A stretch of 64,000 nucleotides of DNA from Euphorbia lathyris (lineage: Eukaryota; Streptophyta; Magnoliopsida; Malpighiales; Euphorbiaceae): positions 13,911,001 to 13,975,000 of the forward strand of contig NC_088912.1 in assembly GCF_963576675.1 (NCBI RefSeq). The letters are read 5' to 3'. How positions within the stretch are numbered: position 1 is the stretch's first letter; each line of letters starts with the position of its first letter. Positions 1 to 12,663 of the stretch are shown piece after piece. The notes beneath the pieces were generated by a model that was not told the DNA's origin, did not search any database, and saw only the letters and a list, made by a program, of their open reading frames with translations. The translations under genes and the position numbers were made by a program.

Positions 1-39
1 AATGTACAATTTCTCAAAATTAAGCTAGATTTCGTTTAA

Positions 40-370
40 TAGTCCTAACATGTAAAAAAAATTGGATTTAGGGAGGGCTGAACAGGTAAAAAAAATTTAC
101 AAATTTGATTTAAGATGGCCAAAAAAATAATTTGTATTTAATGAGGCCTAACAGGCAAAAGAAACAAAATTAGAAATTTGAATTTTGAGAGGCCTAACAG
201 GAAAAAAAATTAGAAATTTAGATTTATAGAGGTTATCAAGCTAAAAAATTAGAAATTTGGATTTGGAGAGGCCTAACAGGTCCAAAAAAATTAGAAATTT
301 GGATTTACGGAGTATCTAACATGTCCAAAATATTGAAATTTTGAATTTTGGACAAGTCTAACACGTAATG
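40..370. repeat. Degenerate tandem repeat, unit about 45 bp
   Basis: A phrase close to GGCCTAACAGG followed by an A-rich stretch and a TTAGAAATTTGGATTT-like segment recurs at about 41-46 bp spacing, clearest at 143-320, with weaker units on both sides. Units differ by substitutions and small indels, so this is an old minisatellite-like array. No reading frame is associated with it. Confidence 0.6.
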
Positions 371-723
371 GGCCATTTTGGGGGTTAATTCAACACACCC
401 GGTAATTTTTTTTTTCAGACAGGGGCCTGAAACTAACCGAGGTCATGGTAGTTCTGGCGGCCCCCTGTCAACAATAACAATCCTCATTCTAACAAAAAAA
501 AATCACAGTTCTCATATAACAATAGTATAAACTGCATTTTTTTTAAAACCAGCTTCTCTCAACAATAATATCACAATTGGAGGTCACCAAAATTTATTTC
601 ACAATCTTTTTGCTCTCATTTAATCCCTATTGATGTTCGGCAAAGCCAAGTAACAGAGATAATGCGAGGATCATATTAAATTCCTTCCCTAAAAAACAAA
701 ATTACATATATAGACAAATAATC
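371..723. other. Intergenic, AT-rich
   Basis: I see no gene, repeat structure or transposon terminus here apart from A-rich runs. Confidence 0.5.
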
Positions 724-1004
724 TGATTTTAAGAATAAATTGGTCGAGGTTTACACTTTCCTATTCGACGATCTAAATGTAGAGAAATATTGATAATATA
801 ATAGAAACAATTGGGAGAATGACTTGATTTATTCCATATGAGAAGGTGGCTTAAATAGCCTACAAGTAACAGAACAAATAAGAAACAACCCACTAAAAAC
901 GTGGGATACAGCAAAACAAATTTAACAACCTTATCCCAACTAGCTCCTAACAAATAGAGATATTATTCTAGCTAACAACTCTAAAACAACCAAATAACTT
1001 ATCA
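724..1004 (-). repeat. 3' LTR of copia-1
   Basis: On the minus strand a purine run TTAAGGGAGGA (about 1008-1018) is the polypurine tract, and the LTR starts just after it with TGATAAG at 1004. A TATA-like GGCTATTTAAGCC lies at about 849-861 and an AATAAA at about 826-833. The outer end is placed at the TG of 724-725 and is uncertain, since there is no second LTR to compare. Confidence 0.55.
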
Positions 1005-1036
1005 TATCCTCCCTTAAACTAAACACATATATGTAT

Positions 1037-2347
1037 TTAGTTTATTGGCACTTCACAAACTCCTAACATCTATGGCAATCTCAGAAAATCTTCCAACTTC
1101 AGTGGCTTAGTCATTACATCAGCAACTTGACTCTTTGTTCCACAAAATTCCATCTTGATAATTCCATCTTTAACCAAATCACGTAAAAAATGGAAACGAA
1201 CATCTATGTGCTTACTTCTGCCATGCATAACTGGATTCTTGGAAAGTTTGATGGCTGAACTGCTATCACACATCACAGTAGTGCTTCCCTTTTGCTCATG
1301 TCCCAGTTTCTCTAGTATTCTCCTCATCCAAACAGATTGACACGCACAAGCTGCAGCTGCCACAAATTCAGCTTCAGTACTTGATAATGTGACTATTGGT
1401 TGCTTCATTGAAGACCATGAAACAACTCCTGAATTCATTAAAAAAACATATCCAGAGGTGCTTTTCCTGTCATCAACATCTCTAGCATAATCACTATCAG
1501 TGAATCCTAGGAACTCTTTAGTTTCACCTCTTTTGTAAAATATTCCGTGGTTCACCGTCCCTTTCAAGTATCTGAGAGCTCTTTTCGCTGCTTGCAAATG
1601 CAACTCTGTAGGCTTAGACATGTAGCGACTAATTAAACTCACAACAAACATCATATCAGGCCTGGTGGTTGTGAGGTACATCAGACTTCCTACTATTTGC
1701 TTAAAGTAGGTGTCATCAACTTTGATTCCTCCTTCATCACTATGCAACTTACAGCCAGGAACAATAGGACTACAAACAACATTGCTATCCTCCATACCAA
1801 AACGTTTTAGAACATCCAATGCATATTTCCTTTGACATATATATACCCCATCAGTAGTTTGTAAGACTTCTATGCCAAGGAAAAATCTCATCCCCCCCAA
1901 ATCAGACATGTCAAATTCCCTTAGCATAGACTCTTTAAATTCATGCTTCATAATATCATCATCACCAATATAAATTAAGTCATCCACATAAACACTCACA
2001 ATAAGGATTTTACCTCTACTACTTGTTTTAGTGAACAAGGTTTGTTCGCTGTGACATCGCTGAAATCCTTCGCTTATAAAGTGTGCTTCAAGTCGACTGA
2101 ACCAAGCTCGTGGAGCTTGTTTCAATCCGTACAGAGCTTTCTGCAATTTATACACTTTCTGTTCACTCCCTTTCTGCATATATCCCATTGGCTGCTCTAC
2201 ATAGACATCTTCACTTAGTTCGCCATGAAGGAAAGCCGACTTCACGTGAAGTTGGAAAATCTTCCAATTTCTTTGAGCTGCTAAGGCAATAATCATGCGA
2301 ACCGTATCCATCCTTGCTACTGGTGCATAAACTTCGGTGTAATCCAC
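1037..2347 (-). pseudogene. Copia-1 reverse transcriptase and RNase H
   Basis: The C-terminal half of a copia polyprotein. It opens at DYTEVYAPVAR, has the polymerase box YVDD at residues 120-123, and ends with a copia RNase H carrying FTDSDYA, STEAEF and SKHIDVRFHF. The usual catalytic aspartate in the LDVKSAFLHG block is histidine here (residue 34), so the enzyme should be dead whatever the stops do. A TAG at 1070-1072 interrupts the tail; about ten further codons in the same frame reach the natural-looking stop at 1037-1039. Two TAA codons (2351-2353 and 2357-2359) separate it from the upstream part in the same frame. Confidence 0.9.
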
Positions 2348-3490
2348 TCCTTATTTTTATGAATAACCTTTCGCCACCAACCTCGCTTTGTATTTGTCCA
2401 CCTCTCCAAGTTCATTGAATTTTGTCTTATAAATCCACTTTACTTCGATTTTCTTGGCACCTGTAGGTAACTCAGTTAGTTTCCATGTTTTATTTCGCAC
2501 AATTGCTTCCATTTCCGCATCCATTGCTGACCTCCATTTAGGATTTTTTTCAGCCTCTTCAAAACTAATTGGATCTGCAGTCATAATTTGAGTTATGTTA
2601 ACCTCAATGTCCTCATCTGAAAACCCCTCGCCAGTCACATAATCTTGCAAGTAAGCTGCGGCTTGTCGATTTCTTCCTCCTCTTCCATTTAAATCTCCTG
2701 ATGATGCATTAAAAGATGATGCTGAGTTTGGCTCATCATTCATTGTTTCTGAGTTTCCATCGATGCCTCCTTCATGACTGATAACATCATCTTCGATCGA
2801 AACATCGCAATTATCATCATCTGCCCATTCCAAGTCCACTAAGATCTGTGCATCAAAACTTTTGTCCCAATCCCATTGTTTATCTTCTTCGAAAATGACA
2901 TCTCGACTTACTACAATCCGTTTTGAGATTGGATCATATAAGCGATATGCCTTTGATTCATCACTGACACCTAAGAGAACGCAAGAAAAACTCTTGTTGG
3001 CCAACTTTGTCCTTCTTTCATCAGGGATATGCACATGTGAAATGCAACCAAAAACTCTGAAATGCGCTACTGCTGGTTTGGTTCCGCTCCATGCCTCTTC
3101 TGGTGTGATATCCTTCACTACTAATGTAGGGCTCCTGTTCAATACATGATTTGCCCAATTAACAGCTTCGTGCCAAAAAGTCTTTGGTATTTTCTTTTCT
3201 GACAGCATGCTTCTAACCAAATTCATCACGGTTCGGTTTTTCCGTTCTGCCACACCGTTCTGTTGGGGAGTGTACGCTGCTGTTAATTGCCTTTTAATGC
3301 CATGCTGCTTGCAAAACTCATTAAATTCTTCAGAATTAAACTCTCCACCTCTTTTCTTACTGTTGGACTCTGGAGAGATCGGACCGCAAATGTCTGCATG
3401 CACCAACTGTAACTTCTGTGTGGCTCTCCATGTGCTCTTCTTTGATATGGGATCTCTCTGTTGTTTCCCCACCATGCAATCTCACTTACA
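2348..3490 (-). pseudogene. Copia-1 integrase and start of RT, internally deleted
   Basis: Same frame as the RT segment, separated by two TAA codons. It carries the integrase words LVHADICGP (first catalytic Asp), RGGEF and QQNGVAERKNR (catalytic Glu), then an acidic linker and the RT opening WIYKTKFNELGEVDKYKARL. Between the first Asp block and RGGEF only a few residues remain where copia integrases normally have roughly ninety, and the second catalytic Asp is missing. Another stop (TGA) sits just upstream of the zinc-finger end at about 3482-3484. Upstream of about 3490 no clear coding match is left. Confidence 0.85.
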
Positions 3491-3625
3491 TATTCTGGAA
3501 CACTCATTACTCTTTGAAAAGTTGCAACTATCAATTTGAGTTCCGTAACATGATAACAGATAAGAATAAACTTGAACTTCCTTGGTGAGACGCATGATAA
3601 AGTTACCACCAAAGCTGGAAACAAC

Positions 3626-4460
3626 TCAATGATTTGATCTAAGAGAACAAAAACAGATGGTTAAAACCCATAGCAGCAGCCTGAATTCATTTGTCAATAA
3701 TGGAAATCAGCTTATATTTTAAGCCAAATATAGTTAAATAAGATTCATGGATGATTAGACCCAAATATGAGACTGAACAGAGGATATCAGACCCAAATTG
3801 AGAACAACAGAGATTTAAAATTGAAAATTAATTAACTTAGAATCAAATAGGTGAATGATTTGAACACAACAGAGCTTAGATTAGATTGAAGAGGAAGAAA
3901 TCAGAAGATGCAAACCTATGGAAACGGCTTGAATATAGAGAGAGATAATTGAAGGAGGCAAATTAGATGAGTTACTCTCATTTCCTGCATGGGAATTTCA
4001 AGTCAGAGAAACACATCGTTGATCTTTGATTTCGTTTCTTTTTGCGGACAAGGTTTCCTTTTATGGGTGTTTCGTGATAAGTGGCTTTTAACGTAACATC
4101 TTTAAGAACATCCTACATTTAACATGAAAGTTAAATGTTCGAACATCTGTAATTTATAATAGAAAGCACAAATGCATTATAGTTTCTAATCAAAACAGAA
4201 TGCATAATATCATTTAAATTGGAAGGACATGAAAAAGGTCTTCTTACTATCCTCTAAGAGTCAAACGTTATAGCGATAAATGAGCGAGAGACGTGTTGAA
4301 AGGGACAACAAGGAGAACACTCAAAAGTATATTGCACTAATGGGAGAAGTAAGAACCTAACAAAACCGAACCAGACCGACACTTCATATTTATTCGACAT
4401 TGTTTCCATATTTCAAGAAAAACTAAAATATAGATTCAAAAGTACATTTCTTTTTAAAGG
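3626..4460. other. Intergenic; weak old repeat shared with 14.2 kb
   Basis: No gene is seen. About 3805-3910 resembles 14255-14350 (both run through an AGATTTAAA, TTAGAATCAA, GATGATTTGAA and CTTAGATTAGAT series), so the two are old copies of one dispersed repeat. Confidence 0.4.
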
Positions 4461-4465
4461 CAAGA

Positions 4466-4679
4466 TATAAAATCTGGAATAGTGTAAAATCAGTGAAGAA
4501 TTCCATTAAGAATCTCTTAAAAGAGAAAGGGAAAAAGGCAAGCTATATATAATAGCTTGGATACAGTATGAAGAAGAGGAAAAAGTAAAACGACACATAT
4601 AGATGTGTTTTAGGGATACAATTATAAAGCATAATGGTGACTATACTGCTGAGGTGGCATATAACACCCAATTCCAATA
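4466..4679 (-). repeat. 3' LTR of copia-2
   Basis: 214 bp, matching 9126-9339 at all but one position. It is immediately preceded on the minus strand by the purine-rich tract TTGAGGGGAGGC (4680-4691), the plus-strand primer for reverse transcription. Confidence 0.95.
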
Positions 4680-4691
4680 GCCTCCCCTCAA
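4680..4691 (-). other. Polypurine tract of copia-2
   Basis: Purine run TTGAGGGGAGGC on the minus strand directly abutting the 3' LTR, the expected position of the second-strand primer. Confidence 0.8.
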
Positions 4692-5585
4692 GTTGTGGAT
4701 GGTGTCAAAGGAAACAATCCCAACTTGACAAGAACTGGCTGCATCTGAAATCCTGAAATGTTCTTGGTAAGTAAATCTGCAAGTTGGTTATGTGTAGCAA
4801 TATATGGCGTAGTAATAAACCCCTTCACCACACTCTCACGAACCACATGACAATCAATGTCGATGTGTTTAACCTTCTCATGAAAGACAGGATTCGCGGC
4901 TATATATATGGCTGCTTGGTTGTCGCAATGAAGAGGAATAGGAAGTGAAACTGTAAGCTGAAACTTTGGCAATAAGTAACTCAGCCACTTCAATTCGCAC
5001 ACAGTTGTAGCCATGGCTCTGTATTCGGCTTTAGCTGATGACTTACTCACAGTAGATTGCTTTTTCGACTTCCAACTAATTAAACTTGAGCCAAGAAGTA
5101 CACAGTAACCCGTTACAAATTTCCTGGTGATCTTACAACGCCCCCAATCGGAGTCACAAAAACCGGTTAATAAGAAATTATTGCTGCTTGAGTAAAATAA
5201 TCCCAATGAACTCGTGCCTTTCAAGTATTTGAGAACATGAATTGCCGAGTGCCAATGTAACTCAGTTGGATGTTGCATAAATTGGATGAGTTGTTGGGTG
5301 ATAAAAGCAATATTCGGCCTAGTAAATCCTAGGTAAAGTAGTCGCCCGATCACTCTTCGATATAGTTCTGGCTGAGAGAAACTTTCTGAAATAGGATCAG
5401 TGTGATCAAGATTAATACAACTAGGAAATGGACTTGAGACAGCTTTTGCATCTATATGTCATGTATCAACAAGCAAATCATGAATATATTTGCATTGTGA
5501 TAGCATAATGCCCTTGTCTGATCTATGAAGTTCTACCCCAAGGAAATATTTTGCATTTCCTAAGTCTTTGATTGTGAAAAGCTTG
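4688..5585 (-). pseudogene. Copia-2 RT end and RNase H
   Basis: The frame shifts within the RT at about 5570-5590: the words [20 protein letters not shown] continue in a different frame from the upstream polyprotein, and a TGA follows at about 5460. After the stop a 221-residue segment begins near RRVIGRLLYL and contains the RNase H blocks FCDSDWGRC, SKSSAKAEYRAMA, LHCDNQAAIYIAANP and KHIDIDCHVV. It ends at the polypurine tract. RNase H would degrade the RNA template during replication; here it is uncoupled from RT. Confidence 0.9.
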
Positions 5586-8500
5586 TTTCACATCAACAAT
5601 TTGTGAGAGTGAAGAACCTGTCAACAACATATCGTCAACATAAATCACAATTGCAGTGAAATTCTCTTCCAGCACTCGAGTAAAAAGACAATAATCATTC
5701 ATAGATTTCTGGAATCCCAATTGTTGTAAAGAAGTTGTGAATTCCTTGTACCATTGTCGTCCCGCCTGTTTAAGGCCATATAAAGATTTTTTAAGCTTAC
5801 ATACCTGACCAGGTAAAGCCTTGGTATAACCAGCAGGAGGAATCATGTAGATATCCTCATCAACAAACCCATGTAAGTACGCGTTATTGACATCCACCTG
5901 ATGTATTGGCCATTGTTTGGCAGCTGCAATCGCCAGGAACAGACGAACTGTAACTGTTTTGGTCACCGGAGAAAAACTCTCGGTGTAGTCGACACCATAC
6001 TTCTGATCATAACCCCGTGCAACGAACCTGGACTTATAACGCTCAACACTCCCGTCAGCATGGTATTTAATCTTAAACACCCATTTACTGGTAATTGCTT
6101 GTTTTCCCTTGGGTAATTGTGTCAATTGCCAAGTATCATTAGTTTCCAATGCCTCAATTTCCTTCCTCACAGCTTCCTTCCACTCCTGGTCTTGATTTGC
6201 TTCAGCAAAACTTGTAGGTTCCTTGACTTTAACAATATTTGCCAAGAACAAAGTGTGAGGGAATGTACAAAGCATAGAAAAATCACCTGCAGCTGTATTA
6301 ACAACAAAATCGTTAAGCCAAGTAGGGGGTTTAGTCACACGAGCAGAATGTCGATTTGGGATAATAGATGGGATAGCAGATGTAGGAAGTATATCTGATG
6401 GAGTAGAAGAATGCTCGGGTAGTGTGTCTAAAGAAGTGGAAGTAACAGGAGATAAAGAAGATGTCTGAACATTGAATTGAGGAGAAGGGACATGTTGAGA
6501 GGATAATGGTTCACTGATGGGAATTTCTTGGGATGATGAAGTATCAATGTCTCCAATGGGAAAACAAGGTAAGGGTAGCGAAGAGTGATCAATAGATAAA
6601 GCTACACCGGGAAATTTGGTTTCATAAAATTGGACATCTCTAGAAACACAGAGTTTATGTGTATCGAGATTGTAAATTTTGCTTCCTTTTTGACCAGCTG
6701 AATTGCCCAAATAAATTCCACGAAAAGCTCGGGAAGAGAACTTATCCCTGTGAGGTGTTGTATCTGACATATAACATAAGCAACCAAAACTGCGCAGTAA
6801 ATCATAAGTTGGTTGTTTATGATAAAACACAAAATGAGGACTCTGCCAGTTAAGAACCTTAGTAGGAAGAATGTTAATAAGGAAAGTAGCATGAAGCATA
6901 GCTTTTCCCCAGAATTGATTGGACAAGTTAGCTTGAAAAAGAAGTGCTCGTGCAGTTTCAGCTAAGAATCGGTGCTTTCTTTCAACAATACCGTTCTGCT
7001 GAGGTGTGTAAACACATGTCCGCTGATGTACAATGCCATGTTGATGAAAAACAGATTGAGTTTTGGAACCAACAAACTCTGTTCCATTATCTGAACGAAC
7101 AGTTTTTACAATAGCATTAAACCGAGTTTTCACCATGGCAAAAAAATTCTGAAGCAGAGTAGGAACTTGATCCTTTGAAGCAAAAAGAAAAGTCCATGTA
7201 ATTCGAGAGAAATCATCAACTATGGTTAACATAAAACGTGCACCTGTCAATGATACTTGTCTGTACGGACCCCAAACATCAATATGCAGTAATTCAAATA
7301 CACCAACTGTTTTGATTTCACTCGAAGGAAATACAAGTCTGTGTTGTTTAGCTCTATGACATACCTCACAAGAGGAATCAACAACTTTACATTTCAAACT
7401 TGGCATATGCAACAACTTATGAGAAGAAACATGTCCTAATCGAATGTGCCATAACAAATCAGTGTTCTCAATACCAGATAAAGCTACATTATGCTGCTTG
7501 ACACTAGAAATTGAAGTCTGCAAATTAGTTGGCTGCTGCAGTTGATACAGACCTCCTATCAATACTCCCTGTGCAACCGGTTTGCTAGAACCCAGGGCCT
7601 GCAATATACAATTCTTAGCAGAAAATTGTATGTTGATATTGCTATCTGTAAGCAATTGTCCAACTGAAAGCAGATTATATGTGAAATTTGGAACAAAGAG
7701 CACATTATGTAGATTCAAAACTGAATTGAGACATACTGATCCAATGTGTGTAACTGATTGTTTCGATCCATCGGGTAAATAAACCACTCGAGGAAATGCA
7801 ACTTTGTGTATTTGATTGAATAGAGATAACTCATGGCACATGTGTGTGCTAGCACCAAAATCAATGATCCAAACATTATCTACAAATGAAACAGCATTTA
7901 AAGAGGTAGGTACTGATGTATTACCACTATATTCATTTGCAAAAGCAGTAAACTCAGAAGTATGAGCTGCTTCTTGTAATCCCTTGCCTTTGAAATACTT
8001 CTGGACTTCCTTTTGTATCATTTGCTCAACAATTTGCTTATCAGAACCGGTTCTATGATCACCTGTGTCAACATCACAATGTGAAACAAAATCTTCATGC
8101 ATCAAATTTGCTTGCTGATATACCTGTTGCTGCTTCTTCTTCTTGTTGCCTTTAAACCAGTCAGGATAGCCTACAAGCTTGAAGCATTCTTCCTTTATAT
8201 GTCCTCCTTTTTGACAATGCACACAAAATTTATCCTCCTTTGAAACAACAGATTTCTTCTTGCTACGAGGATCATATCTGGTCCCCATATTTGCTGAATG
8301 TGTTAAATCAATTGTATCTACTTGCAAATCCTTTTGTTTCTCAACACGTAATATCATAGAAAACACTTTGTTTAAGCTAGGATATGGATCGAATAGCAAT
8401 ATTTGGTTACGCACATGTTCAAACTCATCATTCAATCTAGCCAAAAACTGCATCAATTGATCCTCCTCATGGAAGGTTTGAATAGTAGATCTACTCTCAC

Positions 8501-8633
8501 CACATTTACAGGTAGGCAAAGGCCTTAATGTAATCATTTCATCCCAAACCTTCTTCTGTTTGGTAAAATAAGAAGTAACAGATAAAGTTCCTTGCATAAT
8601 AGAATTTACCTCTTGTTTAAGATGAAAGAACAA
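5523..8633 (-). pseudogene. Copia-2 gag-protease-integrase-RT polyprotein (main part)
   Basis: A long 1,036-codon open stretch. In order: the C-terminal part of gag; a zinc knuckle C-X2-C-X4-H-X4-C near residue 137 (FCVHCQKGGHIKEEC); the protease block WIIDFGASTHMC, where the usual D-S/T-G active-site triad reads D-F-G; integrase with LWHIRLGH and CEVCH zinc ligands and the DDE words HIDVWGPY, VRSDNGTEF and NGIVERKHR; and RT with HQVDVNNAYLHG and YVDDMLLTG. Integrase and RT catalytic residues are present; the protease substitution would probably prevent self-processing. The frame is lost at the RT end. Confidence 0.92.
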
Positions 8634-9086
8634 AATGCCATTGTTCGCACCAAATCTCTGCTTAATCTCGAGTCAGAGTTCTCGTGCAGTAGTCGCAGAC
8701 ATAAAACCTGTAGCATACTCTTTAGAAATGGAATTGATGATCTATGAGAAGACAAGACTATCAACTTCCTCCCATCGTTCATGAGTATCAGCATCTTTTC
8801 TTGGTTCTAGATCTGCTTTCAAAACGTAATTGAGCTTGCGTTTGGCCTGTAACGCTCGAGTCATAGCCTGACTCCACGAAATGTAATTGTAACCATTGAG
8901 GAGTGTAGTGATGAGAACGAGACCTGGATTATCAGAATGATGTACAGATCCAAACACATCTTGTGGTGTGCGCTCAGGATTGCGATTCATGTTTGAATCA
9001 GAATCTGTATAATACGATTCTTCTAATTCTTCCTCTTCGATTTCACTTCCAGACTGTAAAGCATGTAGATAAGAAATTCTTACCAT
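8634..9086 (-). pseudogene. Copia-2 gag N-terminal part, two nonsense codons
   Basis: The gag start (MVRISYLHALQSG) lies at 9086, about 30 bp inside the primer site. It carries the copia gag words LITTLLNGYNYISWSQAM and MTRALQAKRKL. Reading continues in one frame into the main polyprotein but is interrupted by TAG at about 8742-8744 and TGA at about 8674-8676. Both stand where gag relatives have tryptophan (TGG), so each is explained by one G-to-A change. Confidence 0.85.
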
Positions 9087-9113
9087 TGAAATGTCGTGAG
9101 GATCTTGAATTCT

Positions 9114-9125
9114 GCTCTGATACCA
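9114..9125 (-). other. Primer-binding site (tRNA-Met type) of copia-2
   Basis: TGGTATCAGAGC on the minus strand directly follows the 5' LTR, the standard initiator-tRNA-Met primer complement used by copia elements. Confidence 0.9.
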
Positions 9126-9339
9126 TATAAAATCTGGAATAGTGTAAAATCAGTGAAGAATTCCATTAAGAATCTCTTAAAAGAGAAAGGGAAAAAGGGA
9201 AGCTATATATAATAGCTTGGATACAGTATGAAGAAGAGGAAAAAGTAAAACGACACATATAGATGTGTTTTAGGGATACAATTATAAAGCATAATGGTGA
9301 CTATACTGCTGAGGTGGCATATAACACCCAATTCCAATA
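9126..9339 (-). repeat. 5' LTR of copia-2
   Basis: 214-bp partner of 4466-4679. It is flanked outside by CAAGA and inside by the primer site. Confidence 0.95.
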
Positions 9340-9766
9340 CAAGATATAATGAAAAATAAAAAATACAAGTCTCCTTTTCCTAGCAAAGATAACAATAAAT
9401 TATAATGTTCAAAAAAGGAAGTATTGGTACCTATTGTTTCTTATAGATTGTCTAGCTATACGCGATGTGGTAAATTCACAGATTTTTACAAAAATAGGAG
9501 TTATCTTTTTCATTAATAATGTATATTCATAAAGGAAGATTTTAATATCACACATATGTCTAAGTACACATGAATTAAAATACACATGAATTAAAACCTA
9601 CTTAGAATCAACAACCAAAGTACCATAGCCAGGAAAACAAGCACGACCATGAGGTGCACTCAAGGTTCAGCTCTCCTACCTTACGATAATGCACTGCTAA
9701 AAGAAAAATCAACACCAATATGTACTACTTTCCAATATGATAGTTTTTAAGCTTTTTAGTTTTTCA

Positions 9767-10008
9767 AAACCAAACCCTAAAAGTATAGAACGAATATAGT
9801 TTAGCCCATGAATAGGATCTATGTTGAATTTGCACTTCAGTTCAATAACGAACCTTTCCTCACTATCCTACCAGATTCATATTATCTTCTACAAAGTCTT
9901 TTAAAACCAAGCCTTAAAAGCATAGAAAGAATATAGTTTATCTCATGAATAGGATCATTGCAACCTATGTTGAATTTGCATTTCAGTTCAACAAGGAACC
10001 TTTCATCT
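9767..10008. repeat. Imperfect tandem duplication, unit about 135 bp
   Basis: The stretch 9767-9860 (AAACCAAACCCTAAAAGTAT onward, through CATGAATAGGATC and GTTGAATTTGCA to GAACCTTTC) recurs at 9903-10008 with substitutions and a small insertion. It is a local duplication with no coding content. Confidence 0.65.
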
Positions 10009-10013
10009 TATGT

Positions 10014-10290
10014 TCAACAAGCAATGTTAACAATATGACTCCTGATTTGCACATTTGAACAAGGAATTAATAATTTAAACCTCAACTTATGTGTTATTAT
10101 CATCTTCAGGATAGTTTTCGCTGACAATATTCTGCAATTAATGATAAAATATATTTTTTTGTTCTTCTTAGTGCCTGGAAGATCTGCTGGTGCACTCACA
10201 TATTGACATGAATCTTCTTCCTGTTTCTTCACCATGTTTTTTCTGCACAAAATTAACAAAGTTAAAATCATGGTTTCCATACCTTATTTT
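10014..10290 (-). pseudogene. Copy 1 of a repeated decayed exon
   Basis: On the minus strand an acceptor-like TTTTGTGCAG at about 10242-10251 leads into a lysine/glutamate-rich exon-like stretch that ends near 10100 around TTGCAGAAT and CAGCGAAAA. The same acceptor, interior and end recur near 19.8 kb, 27.1 kb and 42.8 kb, and the end alone near 24.1 kb. The best shared reading contains LQN-V-EN, but every copy has stops. I do not recognise the parent protein. Confidence 0.4.
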
Positions 10291-11345
<1,055 letters not shown>

Positions 11346-11792
11346 ATGTTAAGGTTATCTTAAAATTCTAGAAAATTTGAAGCTTTTTAGTGGTTTTTTT
11401 TCTCACTTTTTATAAGAAAATCGACATGTTTTTTGTTCTTTTGGAGATAATGAAACATCAAATATACCAACTATTGCTGTCAAATTATGTTCTGTTACTT
11501 GTGAATTTTATTTTGTGTTGTTAAGGATAATCATTTTATTAAGAAATCCCATCTTAACAGATGTAGATTACATCAGGAATTCTTTGGAAAATACACATTG
11601 AAGCAAGCATTTGTGAGGATAAGTCTATATATTCAAGTAGTAACTCATGACACTGAACTTAGATTCCCATTTTAAAAAATGATATTTCTGACTTAAAACG
11701 CATTTTCCATCAAATTAGAAAGTAAAACAATAGGATGATGTGCCAATGAAAGTATTGACGGAATTAAATTCTTTAACCAATATTTATTAGAA

Positions 11793-11930
11793 CTATGTTA
11801 CACGGACACTTCCCTTTAGTAGCGTTTCTTGTTTCGTGTCTGTGTCCGCTTGAAGGCTATTTTGTGAAGGTTGTGTTTTAGAAGTAACATTTCCCGTGTA
11901 TGTTTCCATATCCGTGTCCGTGCAACATAG
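11793..11930. mobile_element. Possible small MITE inside the CACTA element
   Basis: CTATGTTACACGGACAC at the left is answered by an inverted GTGTCCGTGCAACATAG at the right, differing at one position, enclosing about 105 bp with further CCGTGT words. No convincing target duplication is visible, so the call is tentative. Confidence 0.4.
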
Positions 11931-12298
11931 TATTTTTACAAGGACTGCATGCAACTTGTGTCATAAATAAAGTAAATTTCTTAAAAATTAATTTTGAACT
12001 GTTATAATCCAACATAATTGCTAACTGTTTCTATAGACTGAGATAGAAGTTTTAACAAGTTGATGTCTAAAACTGGCAAAATTTTGGAACATCTGAATGC
12101 TTTATTTATTTGAAGTAACCAATACTTTTTATTGGTTGATAGCATTCGATGTCTAGTTAGGTACAGAGATCTCAAGCTTAATTTTTAGACTAACCATACA
12201 AATAAACCCTTGAACTTTTAGGATTTTGATGATTGAACCCTCATCATTTGTTATACCAAATTATGCTCTAAAATTTTAATTTTCGCACATCGATCGAA

Positions 12299-12340
12299 CC
12301 CCTAACTAACGGCTTCTTTAGCTAAACTGTTAGTTAGGGG
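12299..12340. repeat. Perfect 12-bp inverted repeat, 18-bp loop
   Basis: CCCCTAACTAAC (12299-12310) and GTTAGTTAGGGG (12329-12340) are exact reverse complements. It lies within the CACTA element, and its function is unknown. Confidence 0.6.
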
Positions 12341-12663
12341 CTCACTGTGTGTTAAATTAAATATCAGAGGCTTTATTCTTTAGAAACTTAAAGATAATAA
12401 TAATAATAACCTAAGAGACATAAGATGCTAAGACACACCACTAAGCATTTTAATATCCTACAAGAGATTATTCAAGCAATAAATTGGTATAAGATTTTGT
12501 TGAAACTGCCTTTGAGTGAGATATTTATGCTAACAAATTGCATAATTATTCAAGGAGTCCTATCATGTTTGTTTGGCATCTTAGCTCACATCTCTCAAAA
12601 ATTTCATCAATGGTAAAAGTGCTAACCCAATTAAGATATTAAAACACGAGATAGAAGAATTAC

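Larger units (their letters stand above)
724..3625 (-). mobile_element. Ty1/copia retrotransposon remnant, 5'-truncated (copia-1)
   Basis: Minus-strand copia element retaining part of integrase, reverse transcriptase, RNase H, polypurine tract and 3' LTR. Gag, protease, primer site and 5' LTR are absent: after about 3490 the coding match fades and no second LTR copy is found. The wording of the integrase and RT blocks fits the Tork/TNT1-like part of copia (inference). It is disabled by stop codons, a large integrase deletion and a substituted RT catalytic aspartate. Confidence 0.85.
4466..9339 (-). mobile_element. Near-complete Ty1/copia retrotransposon (copia-2)
   Basis: A minus-strand element of 4,874 bp bounded by 214-bp LTRs and a perfect 5-bp target duplication CAAGA (4461-4465 and 9340-9344). 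LTR termini are TAT/ATA rather than TG/CA. By eye the two LTRs differ at one position (a C/G difference near 4538 versus 9198), so insertion is recent. It has a tRNA-Met-type primer site, gag with zinc knuckle, protease, integrase, RT and RNase H, in the copia order. Gene wording is RE1/Retrofit-like (inference). It is nevertheless defective because of three in-frame stops and one frameshift. Confidence 0.95.

Noticed and set aside
40..370. Regularly spaced repeats resembling a CRISPR array
   Set aside because: Units are degenerate, the spacing varies and the spacers are themselves similar A-rich repeats. The genome is clearly plant nuclear.
9773..9785. CCCTAAA telomere-like word
   Set aside because: A single occurrence within a local duplication; there is no tandem array, so it is not an interstitial telomere repeat.
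12425..12616. A 63-codon plus-strand frame inside the CACTA element
   Set aside because: No transposase or host motif; it lies antisense to the region downstream of the eS25 exon, probably intron-derived.
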